24,090 nt of DNA from Candidatus Nealsonbacteria bacterium RBG_13_42_11. GTDB taxonomy: Bacteria; Patescibacteriota; Minisyncoccia; Minisyncoccales; RBG-13-42-11. This document shows positions 6,527 to 12,760 of this stretch, in pieces. The translations under genes and the position numbers were made by a program. Under the pieces are notes generated by a model. It saw only the letters and a program-made list of their open reading frames with translations. It had not been told where the DNA came from and made no database searches. Numbering within the stretch: position 1 is the stretch's first letter; every line of letters begins with the position of its first letter. Location of the stretch: assembly GCA_001821455.1 (NCBI GenBank), contig MHLY01000007.1:100634-124723 (forward strand), given 5' to 3'.

Positions 6527-7426
6527 ATGTTAGCTCAAAATAAAAAATTCGTTTTCGGGATTTTAGCCACCTTATTCTTATTGAATGTTTTTGTCTGGCT
6601 GGCGGTTTTTAATTTAAAGCCGTCCCAGGTTCTGGAAGTTAATTTCTTTGATGTCGGGCAGGGAGATGCTATTTTTATTGAAACGCCCCAAAAGCAGCAG
6701 ATTCTGATTGACGCCGGACCCGGTCCCAGGATCTTGGAGAAATTAGCCGAAGAAATGCCCTTTTGGGACCGGACGATTGATTTGATTATTTTAACTCATC
6801 CGGAAACTGACCATATGGCGGGATTTCTTGAAGTTTTAAAAAAATACCAAGTTGAAAACATTCTCTGGACAGGCGTTTTAAAAGACACGGCGGAGTTTGA
6901 AGAATGGCAGAAATTAATCAGTGAAGAAAAGGAAAAAGAAGGCGCCGAGATAAAAATCGCCAGAGCCGGCCTTAAAATCATTTTTTCAGGAAAAGATGCC
7001 GCTGAAAATTACGGTTTTATTGAAATTTTGCATCCTTTGGAAAATCTTGAAGGCCAGAAGATGAAAAACGTCAACAGCAGTTCTATCGTTGCCAGATTGG
7101 TTTTCGGAGAAAATTCTTTTTTATTTACCGGAGATATTCTTAAATCGGACGAAAAGAAAATCCTGGCAGAGGGGAGCAACATTGATTCGGATGTTTTGAA
7201 AGTCAGCCACCACGGAAGCAAAAGTTCAACCGATGAAGGATTCGTTGAGAAAGTTTCTCCTAAAAGCGCCGTGATTTCCGTTGGAAAAGACAACCAATAC
7301 GGCCATCCGCACCAGGAAGTCTTGGAAACATTAAACAAGTATGGTATAGATATTTTAAGAACGGATTTGCTCGGAGACGTAAAGATAATTTCTGACGGCA
7401 AGCAATATGAAATTTCCAATATTTAA
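6527..7426 (+). CDS. ComEC/Rec2-like metallo-beta-lactamase protein, membrane-anchored
   Basis: This 299-aa protein has one N-terminal membrane segment (about residues 8-28) followed by a metallo-beta-lactamase fold like the C-terminal domain of ComEC. Diagnostic parts are VNFFDVGQGDAIFIETP (38-54), ILIDAG, the metal-binding THPETDHMAG (H91, D95, H96), LFTGD, LKVSHHGS and YGHPH. The competence-domain channel of full ComEC is absent. Stand-alone forms are thought to be extracytoplasmic nucleases or phosphodiesterases, but the substrate here is unknown. The only -10-like box (TAGAGT, 6515-6520) ends 6 bp before the ATG, so the mRNA may be leaderless. The next gene overlaps its 3' end by 20 nt. 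Confidence 0.8.
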   Translation: MLAQNKKFVFGILATLFLLNVFVWLAVFNLKPSQVLEVNFFDVGQGDAIFIETPQKQQILIDAGPGPRILEKLAEEMPFWDRTIDLIILTHPETDHMAGFLEVLKKYQVENILWTGVLKDTAEFEEWQKLISEEKEKEGAEIKIARAGLKIIFSGKDAAENYGFIEILHPLENLEGQKMKNVNSSSIVARLVFGENSFLFTGDILKSDEKKILAEGSNIDSDVLKVSHHGSKSSTDEGFVEKVSPKSAVISVGKDNQYGHPHQEVLETLNKYGIDILRTDLLGDVKIISDGKQYEISNI

Positions 7427-8474
7427 AACCAAAATCCAGGGAATTAAGAAAAGATTTGACTTGAATAATCCCAGAGAAAGGGAAGAGTATTTTCAATTGA
7501 AAACGGGCCAGGAAATCAAGAAACTGAGAGATTACTTTAAAAAAGGGAATACTTTCGTCGCTTATTTGATGGGAAAGAAAAACTCGGGCAAGGGAACTTA
7601 TTCCAAGATGTTTGCCGAGATTGTTGATCCGAAATCAATCGAGCATTTTTCAATAGGGGATATGATCAGGAAAGTTGACAAGGAATTAAAAGATAAAAAC
7701 AAAAGGAAAGAACTGATTGAATTTTTGGATAAAAATTACCGCGGCTGGTACCAGATTAAAGAATTAATCAAAGCCCTTGAAAGCCGCAGCACGAAAACTT
7801 TATTGCCGACAGAACTGATTTTAGTGCTGGTCAAAAGAGAAATCGCCGAAAGAAAAAAGAAGACGCTGTTTATTGACGGCTTCCCGCGCGATTTGGACCA
7901 GATAAACTTCACTCTTTTTTTCCGCGACCTGATCGGCTATCGTGATGACCCCGACATTTTTATTTTAATCAACGTACCGGAGCGGGTGATTGATGAAAGA
8001 ATAAAATACCGGATGATTTGTCCGCTTTGCCAGACATCAAGAAATTTGAAATTATTGCCCACTTCCAAAATCGGCTACGACAATGATAAAAAAGAATTTT
8101 ATTTATTATGCGATAACCCCCGCTGCCAAGCAGTGAGGATGGTAAGAAAAGAAGGCGATGAAAAGGGGATTAAGCCGATAAAAGAAAGGCTGAAAAGAGA
8201 TGAAAAATTAATAGAGCAGGCATTTTATCTTCACGGGATTTCCAAGGTATTTTTAAGAAATTCCGTGCCCCAATCCTTAGCCAAGAGCAATCTTGATGAT
8301 TATGAAATCACGCCGGAATACTACTATCAACGGGATGAAAAGAACAAAAAAATCAAAGTTCTGGAAAAACTCTGGGTTGTTCCAGACGATGAAAAGAAGC
8401 CAAGTTACAGTTTGTTGCCCCCGCCCGTGGTGGTTTCTCTTATTAAACAGATAGTTAAGGTTTTGGGCATTTAA
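7407..8474 (+). CDS. Adenylate-kinase-like nucleoside monophosphate kinase, extended
   Basis: This is a P-loop NMP kinase with the adenylate-kinase layout. The Walker A variant GKKNSGKGT is at residues 56-64 (usual GPPGAGKGT), FIDGFPR is at 155-161, and a zinc-finger LID has C205, C208, C235 and C240. At 355 aa it is far longer than Adk (about 215 aa). It has a basic 50-residue N-terminal extension and about 75 extra residues after the LID. Canonical LID residues are poorly kept. Bacterial adk usually sits just after secY, beyond this window, so this may be a second, specialised copy. The start at 7407 overlaps the upstream gene by 20 nt, implying coupling. Substrate unproven. Confidence 0.7.
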   Translation: MKFPIFKTKIQGIKKRFDLNNPREREEYFQLKTGQEIKKLRDYFKKGNTFVAYLMGKKNSGKGTYSKMFAEIVDPKSIEHFSIGDMIRKVDKELKDKNKRKELIEFLDKNYRGWYQIKELIKALESRSTKTLLPTELILVLVKREIAERKKKTLFIDGFPRDLDQINFTLFFRDLIGYRDDPDIFILINVPERVIDERIKYRMICPLCQTSRNLKLLPTSKIGYDNDKKEFYLLCDNPRCQAVRMVRKEGDEKGIKPIKERLKRDEKLIEQAFYLHGISKVFLRNSVPQSLAKSNLDDYEITPEYYYQRDEKNKKIKVLEKLWVVPDDEKKPSYSLLPPPVVVSLIKQIVKVLGI

Positions 8475-8489
8475 GTATTTGACAGCCCT

Positions 8490-8503
8490 TTTTGTGGTAT
8501 AAT
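8490..8503 (+). promoter_or_regulatory. Extended -10 promoter of the putative small RNA
   Basis: A perfect TATAAT (8498-8503) is preceded by TGG (8495-8497), giving an extended -10. TTGACA at 8479-8484 is only 13 bp away, too close for a normal -35. The 15-mer at 8490-8504 matches 53-67 with one difference. Transcription would start near 8510. Confidence 0.7.
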
Positions 8504-8509
8504 AAAAGT

Positions 8510-8675
8510 GGCTCTGCTCCTTCTAGTTAAATCTGGTACAAAAGTTCTTTTAGGGAATCGGACATGTTCCTGACCCTTGGGTCAGGACTTAGATTCCCAC
8601 CTGGAATTTTTTCCGATAAATTTCTAGGGGGAACGGGGCCATCAAAAAATCCCGCCAGTAGCGGGATTTTTTGAT
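8510..8675 (+). ncRNA. Putative structured small RNA (6S-like hairpin?)
   Basis: The 200-nt gap between the kinase gene and tRNA-Pro has a consensus -10, no open reading frame of note and a strong terminator. The RNA folds into one long interrupted hairpin: TGGCTC/GGGCCA (8509-8514 with 8636-8641), an 8-bp stem (8519-8526 with 8624-8631), partial pairing AAAAGTTC/GGAATTTT (8540-8547 with 8603-8610), a 7-bp stem (8553-8559 with 8592-8598) and an 8-bp apical stem (8568-8575 with 8580-8587). A rod with internal bubbles resembles 6S RNA, but at about 165 nt including the terminator it is shorter than usual. I could not match conserved 6S bases. The SRP RNA core motif is absent. Confidence 0.55.
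8641..8675. terminator. Bidirectional 15-bp terminator
   Basis: A perfect 15-bp stem (8641-8655 with 8661-8675) has a CAGTA loop, a GC core and six A/T pairs. It serves the + strand small RNA and the − strand rpmB-tRNA-Pro transcript. Its edge (8675) directly abuts the encoded CCA end of the tRNA (8676-8678). Confidence 0.92.
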
Positions 8676-8749
8676 TGGTCGGGGTGCCGGGAATTGAACC
8701 CGGTTTACTACCACCCCAAGGTAGCGTACTACCGGTATACTACACCCCG
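8676..8749 (-). tRNA. tRNA-Pro (anticodon GGG), CCA encoded
   Basis: Read on the minus strand: acceptor CGGGGTG pairs with CACCCCG. The D arm is GTAT-ACCGGTA-GTAC and the anticodon arm is CTACC-TTGGGGT-GGTAG with anticodon GGG. The variable loop is TAAA and the T arm is CCGGG-TTCAATT-CCCGG, followed by discriminator A and an encoded CCA. At 74 nt with CCA it has a short D loop but all stems pair. GGG reads CCC and CCU codons. It lies 5 nt after the rpmB stop and is probably processed from a shared transcript. Confidence 0.95.
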
Positions 8750-8754
8750 CAAAA

Positions 8755-8943
8755 TTACTTTCTTTTTGCCAGTGTTTTGATGCACTTGGTGCAAGCCAAA
8801 ACTCTTTTTCCCGAAGGCAATTTTACCCATTGTAAATTGGGGTATTGTCTTTTTTTGACAGTCGGATTATATTTTCCTCTCAGTTTTTTCAGAACCCAGA
8901 CCAAGGTTGATGATTTTCCGCAAAGTGCGCATTGTTTAGCCAT
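8755..8943 (-). CDS. rpmB: Large-subunit ribosomal protein L28
   Basis: This 62-aa protein is the short zinc-type L28 of the 50S subunit. The motif at residues 32-54 (RQYPNLQWVKLPSGKRVLAC) is diagnostic, and C5, C8, C51 and C54 form a Cys4 zinc site. I chose the start MAKQCALCGK (ATG complement of 8941-8943). A longer frame reaching 8961 would add MISYFH, which L28 proteins lack, and would run into the -10 box. tRNA-Pro follows 5 nt later on the same strand. Transcription probably starts from the palindromic divergent promoter at 8951-8962, with a short leader. Confidence 0.9.
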   Translation of the reverse strand: MAKQCALCGKSSTLVWVLKKLRGKYNPTVKKRQYPNLQWVKLPSGKRVLACTKCIKTLAKRK

Positions 8944-8950
8944 ATGGAAA

Positions 8951-8962
8951 TATGATATCATA
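8951..8962. promoter_or_regulatory. Palindromic divergent -10 element
   Basis: TATGATATCATA is a perfect 12-bp palindrome giving TATGAT (-10 box) on both strands. The + strand box ends 11 bp before the M50 peptidase ATG, and the minus box ends 13 bp before the rpmB ATG, matching near-leaderless spacing elsewhere in the window. No convincing -35 was found on either strand. Confidence 0.55.
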
Positions 8963-8967
8963 AGAAA

Positions 8968-9588
8968 ATGGCAATTACAATATTCACTTTAATAATTCTA
9001 TTTTTTTCCATCGCCATCCACGAAATTGCTCACGGCAGCATGGCTTATCATCTTGGCGACCCGACGGCAAAAAACGAAGGCCGATTGAGTTTGAACCCTG
9101 TAAAACATATAGATGTTTTCGGCACAATTATTTTGCCTTTAATTTTGCTTATCATCACCCAGGGACGAGGCCCGATAATCGGCTGGGCCAAGCCGGTGCC
9201 GGTGAATCCCTATAATTTCCGCGACCGGAAATGGGGAAGTTTGAAAGTTTCCATAGCGGGTCCGGCAGTGAATTTTTTAGTGGCGCTTTTTTTCGGATTG
9301 ATCATCAGATTTATTCATTTGCCGGAAAATCTTCTGACTCTTTTTGCTATAATCGTTATTTACAATTTTGCCTGGGGCATTTTTAATTTAATTCCCATTC
9401 CGCCCTTTGACGGTTCCCACATTCTTTTCAGTTTTCTGGGAGAGAAATTTTTTAAAGTTAAAAATTTCCTGCGGCAATACGGCCTTTTCATTTTAATTAT
9501 TTTTATTTTTTGGGGCGGATTGAATTTGGTGTTTCTGGGAGCTAATTGGCTTTTTTATCTGATCTGCGGTTCCATTCCTTCTATTTGA
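8968..9588 (+). CDS. Site-2-protease-family (M50) membrane metallopeptidase
   Basis: This 206-aa polytopic membrane protein has the zinc motif HEIAHG (H18, E19, H22) in its first membrane helix. The third-ligand motif is in NLIPIPPFDGSH (D148), a variant of the family's NPxPPLDG. Hydrophobic segments lie at about 3-20, 50-66, 95-115, 122-142 and 168-190. There is no PDZ domain, so it is the short form seen in many bacteria rather than RseP. It may cleave membrane proteins or anti-sigma factors within the bilayer. No partner is encoded nearby. Its stop codon lies inside the TTGACA of the rpsL promoter. Confidence 0.88.
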   Translation: MAITIFTLIILFFSIAIHEIAHGSMAYHLGDPTAKNEGRLSLNPVKHIDVFGTIILPLILLIITQGRGPIIGWAKPVPVNPYNFRDRKWGSLKVSIAGPAVNFLVALFFGLIIRFIHLPENLLTLFAIIVIYNFAWGIFNLIPIPPFDGSHILFSFLGEKFFKVKNFLRQYGLFILIIFIFWGGLNLVFLGANWLFYLICGSIPSI

Positions 9589-9634
9589 CATAAATTAATT
9601 TCTTTGTTAAATTACAATTTGAGCGCTCAGCGCT
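9585..9634 (+). promoter_or_regulatory. Promoter and leader element of the str operon
   Basis: TTGACA (9585-9590), 16 bp and TTAAAT (9607-9612) form the likely promoter of rpsL-rpsG-fusA. In the early leader, the palindrome AGCGCT occurs twice (9622-9627 and 9629-9634) one base apart, able to form a small hairpin or bind a regulator. Confidence 0.6.
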
Positions 9635-9662
9635 TAATTCTTTTTAATCGGAAGTAAGAAAC

Positions 9663-10076
9663 ATGCCGACCATTCATCAATTAATAAAAAAAGGAAGAAA
9701 AAAGCGGAAAAGAACCCACAAAACTCCGGCCCTGACTTTCGGTTTTAATGTTAAAAAAAACAGGCCCGCAGATTATCCTTCTCCTTTTAAAAGAGGCGTT
9801 TGTTTGAAAGTTTTTACCGTTACTCCCAAGAAACCGAATTCCGCTTTAAGAAAAGTGGCCCGGGTTCGCCTGACCAACGGCATGGAAGTTACCGCTTATA
9901 TCCCCGGCGAAGGCCACAATTTGCAGGAGCACTCGGTGGTTTTAATCAGAGGCGGCCGGGTCAAAGATTTGCCCGGGGTAAGATATCACATTATCAGGGG
10001 AATTTTGGATACCGTAGGAGTGGAAGGCAGAAAACAGGAGAGAAGCAAATACGGCGCCAAAAGACCAAAACAATAA
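9663..10076 (+). CDS. rpsL: Small-subunit ribosomal protein S12
   Basis: This 137-aa 30S protein acts at the decoding centre. It has MPTIHQLIKKGRK at the N-terminus, KRGVC (43-47), TPKKPNSALRKVARVRLTNG (54-73) and HSVVLIRGGRVKDLPGVRYH. It is 13 residues longer than the 124-aa E. coli protein. The extra segment (about residues 25-40, GFNVKKNRPADY) sits between PAL and KRGVC. The lysines of the streptomycin-related loops are kept. It is the first gene of the str cluster, with rpsG following after 4 nt. A weak GGAAG lies 8 nt before the ATG. Confidence 0.97.
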   Translation: MPTIHQLIKKGRKKRKRTHKTPALTFGFNVKKNRPADYPSPFKRGVCLKVFTVTPKKPNSALRKVARVRLTNGMEVTAYIPGEGHNLQEHSVVLIRGGRVKDLPGVRYHIIRGILDTVGVEGRKQERSKYGAKRPKQ

Positions 10077-10080
10077 ATGC

Positions 10081-10551
10081 ATGGCAAAATTTAAGAAAAA
10101 AAGAAGAATAATCACCTCATCCGATCCCGTTTATAATAACTTAATTGTTGCTAAATTGATTAATCACGTGATGAGAAGGGGAAAAAAGACCGTAGCCAGA
10201 AAAATCGTCTATAATGCTTTTGATATTATAAAAACCAAAACCCAGAAAGAACCCCTGGAAGTTTTTCAGGGAGCGCTGAAAAACGCCACACCCTTGCTGG
10301 AAGTAAAACCCAAAAGAGTGGGAGGCGCCACTTATCAGGTTCCGAAAGAAGTAACTGCCGACAGGGGGCTGACTTTGGCTTTTCGCTGGATAATCAAGGC
10401 CGCCAAATCAAAAAAAGGAAAACCGATGCGGGAAAAATTGGCGGAAGAATTAATTATGGCTTTCAAAAACGAAGGATCGGCGGTAAAGAAAAAAGAAGAT
10501 ACGCACAGAATGGCTGAAGCCAACCGGGCTTTCGCGCACTTTTCGTGGTAA
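10081..10551 (+). CDS. rpsG: Small-subunit ribosomal protein S7
   Basis: This 156-aa protein is of standard length and binds the 3' major domain of 16S rRNA at the head of the 30S subunit. Recognisable segments are VYNNLIVAKLINHVMRRGKK (12-31), the VGGATYQVP beta-hairpin region, RWIIKAAKSK and the closing HRMAEANRAFAHF. It starts 4 nt after the rpsL stop, without a Shine-Dalgarno sequence, and is followed by fusA after 12 nt. Confidence 0.97.
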   Translation: MAKFKKKRRIITSSDPVYNNLIVAKLINHVMRRGKKTVARKIVYNAFDIIKTKTQKEPLEVFQGALKNATPLLEVKPKRVGGATYQVPKEVTADRGLTLAFRWIIKAAKSKKGKPMREKLAEELIMAFKNEGSAVKKKEDTHRMAEANRAFAHFSW

Positions 10552-10563
10552 AAATTATATTTT

Positions 10564-12651
10564 ATGCCAAGACAATATCCGGCTGAACACACTCGCGACA
10601 TAGGCATTATTGCCCACATCTCTGCAGGTAAAACTACAACCAGTACCTGCATTTTGTATCACACGGGCAAAGTCCATAAAATCGGAACCCTGGAAAAGGG
10701 GACCACGCCTTTGGATTGGATGGTTCAGTCCCAGGAAAGAGCCATGACTATCATGGCTGCCGCCACGACCTGTTATTGGAAAACCGAAGAAGGTGATTAT
10801 CAGATAAATATTATTGACACTCCCGGCCATATTGATTTTACCGCCGAAGTCCAGAGATCTCTCAGAGTGCTTGACGGCGCGGTGGTTGTTTTTGACGGCG
10901 GAGCCGGAGTGCAGTCGCAATCAGAAACTGTTTGGCATCAGGCTGACCAGTTTAAAGTTCCTCGAATCTGTTTTATTAATAAAATGGATAAGGTGGGCGC
11001 GGATTTGGAAATAAATCTGGATTCCATTTGGAAAAGATTGACGCCCAACGCCATTCCCATTCAGCTGCCGATCGGAAAGGAAGGCCAGTTTTCCGGCGTC
11101 ATTGATTTGCTGAAAATGAAAGCCTTTAAGTTTGAAGGAACGGAAGGAGAGATTATTAAAGAAGAAGAAATTCCGGAAGATATGAAAGAAGAGGCCCAGA
11201 AATGGAGAAAAAAGATAATGGAAAAAATTGCCGCCGAGGACCACGGCCTTTTGGAAAAATATCTCGGCGGAGAGGAATTATCAGCCGAGGAACTGAGAAA
11301 AGGACTGAGGAAAGCCGTAATTTCCTGCAATCTATTTCCTATTTTATTCGGGTCTCTTTTTAAAAGAATCGGAGTTCAGCCGCTGATTGACGCCATAATT
11401 TATTATTTGCCCAATCCCATTGAATTGCCTCCGATAAAAGGCACCGACCCCAAAACGGGCCAGGAAATTGAAAGAAAGCCTGAGGATTCGGAACCGTTTT
11501 CAGCCCTGGCTTTTAAAATTATGACCGACCCTTATGTCGGAACTTTGACTTTTTTCCGCGTTTATTCCGGTTGTTTAAAAAGAGGTTCCTATGTTTTAAA
11601 TTCGGTTACCGGAGAAAAAGAAAGAATCGGTAGGATACTGAGGATGCATGCCGATGAAAGGCAGGAACTGGAAGAAGCGTTTGCCGGAGACATTTTAGCC
11701 ACCGTCGGCTTGAAAAACACTTCCACCGGCAATACTTTATGCGATGAGAATAATCCCATAATTTTGGAGAAAATAATATTCCCCGAACCCGTAATTTCAA
11801 TTAAAATTGAACCTAAAACCAAAGCTGACCAGGAAAAAATGGGTACCGCCCTTAAAAAACTGGCTGAAGAAGACCCGACTTTTAAAATCAAAAGCGATAT
11901 GGAAACCGGCGAAACCATTATTTCCGGCATGGGAGAATTGCATCTGGAAATCATTACGGACCGGATGAAAAGAGAATTTAGTTTTGAAGGAAACGTCGGC
12001 CGGCCCCAGGTGGCTTACAAGGAAACTATTAAAGAAGAATCCGAAGCCGAAGGAAAATACATCAGACAGTCGGGAGGCCGGGGACAATACGGCCACGTTT
12101 GGCTGAAGATTGAACCCAAAGAAAAAGGAAAAGGATTTGAGTTTATCAATGAAATCAAAGGCGGAACGATTCCTCAGGAATTTATTCCGGCCGTGGAAAA
12201 AGGAGTGAAAGAGGCGTTGGATAAAGGCGTGGTGGCGGGCTATCCTCTGGTGGATATTTCCGTTACGCTTTACGACGGTTCTTTCCATGAAGTTGATTCG
12301 TCGGAAATGGCTTTTAAGATTGCCGGGAGCATGGCTCTTCAATCCGCCGTCAAAAAGGCGAAACCCATTATTTTGGAACCGATAATGAAACTGGAAGTGG
12401 TGGTGCCGGAAGAATTTTTCGGAGAAGTTATCGGCGACCTTTCGTCCCGCAGGGGAAGAATTGAGGAAACCAAAGACAGGTTGCAAATGAAGGTAATTGA
12501 TGCTAAAGTACCTTTAGCCGAAATGTTCGGTTATGCCACTTCGGTCCGGAGCTTGACTGAAGGAAGAGGAATATTTACAATGGAATTTAGCAACTACGAA
12601 GAAGTGCCCCAGAGTGTCAGCCAGGAAATAGTTGAAGGAAAGCGCAAGTAA
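10564..12651 (+). CDS. fusA: Elongation factor G
   Basis: This 695-aa GTPase drives translocation of tRNA and mRNA on the ribosome and helps recycle ribosomes. The G domain has DTPGH (85-89) and NKMD (139-142). Domains II-V are complete, including SGGRGQYGHV and the domain IV tip GSFHEVDSSEM. The G1 motif is HISAGKT with S20 where nearly all EF-Gs have Asp (HIDAGKT). The following helix reads TTTSTCIL instead of TTTTERIL, and switch I is QERAMTI (A60, M61) instead of QERGITI. The G domain is therefore unusual while the rest is typical. It is the third gene of the str operon. Confidence 0.95.
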   Translation: MPRQYPAEHTRDIGIIAHISAGKTTTSTCILYHTGKVHKIGTLEKGTTPLDWMVQSQERAMTIMAAATTCYWKTEEGDYQINIIDTPGHIDFTAEVQRSLRVLDGAVVVFDGGAGVQSQSETVWHQADQFKVPRICFINKMDKVGADLEINLDSIWKRLTPNAIPIQLPIGKEGQFSGVIDLLKMKAFKFEGTEGEIIKEEEIPEDMKEEAQKWRKKIMEKIAAEDHGLLEKYLGGEELSAEELRKGLRKAVISCNLFPILFGSLFKRIGVQPLIDAIIYYLPNPIELPPIKGTDPKTGQEIERKPEDSEPFSALAFKIMTDPYVGTLTFFRVYSGCLKRGSYVLNSVTGEKERIGRILRMHADERQELEEAFAGDILATVGLKNTSTGNTLCDENNPIILEKIIFPEPVISIKIEPKTKADQEKMGTALKKLAEEDPTFKIKSDMETGETIISGMGELHLEIITDRMKREFSFEGNVGRPQVAYKETIKEESEAEGKYIRQSGGRGQYGHVWLKIEPKEKGKGFEFINEIKGGTIPQEFIPAVEKGVKEALDKGVVAGYPLVDISVTLYDGSFHEVDSSEMAFKIAGSMALQSAVKKAKPIILEPIMKLEVVVPEEFFGEVIGDLSSRRGRIEETKDRLQMKVIDAKVPLAEMFGYATSVRSLTEGRGIFTMEFSNYEEVPQSVSQEIVEGKRK

Positions 12652-12666
12652 TTCACAGGCGGCTCC

Positions 12667-12694
12667 TTGACTTTTTAAGGAATATGAATAAAAT
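12667..12694 (+). promoter_or_regulatory. Promoter of tuf
   Basis: TTGACT (12667-12672), 16 bp and TAAAAT (12689-12694) lie in the fusA-tuf gap. This would give tuf its own transcription start, with an A-rich leader of about 60 nt. Confidence 0.65.
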
Positions 12695-12760
12695 TAATAT
12701 ATCGTCAAAAAAAGGTTAAAAAGTAAATTATTAATAATAAAATAAAATAAAAGTAAAAAT

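Noticed and set aside
8479..8503. TTGACA-TATAAT as a classical promoter pair
   Set aside because: The spacer is 13 bp, too short for sigma-70. The TGG before TATAAT makes an extended -10 the better reading.
8510..8675. SRP (4.5S) RNA identity
   Set aside because: GGGTCAGG is present, but the conserved GGAAGGnAGCA internal loop of SRP helix 8 is absent on either strand.
8675..8992. 105-aa + strand open frame across tRNA-Pro and rpmB
   Set aside because: It is antisense to a clear tRNA and to L28. Its sequence (GVPGIEPG...) is the familiar false translation of a tRNA gene's reverse strand.
11797..12486. 229-aa minus-strand open frame inside fusA
   Set aside because: It is fully antisense to the EF-G coding region, with Phe/His-rich composition typical of a shadow frame and no family resemblance.
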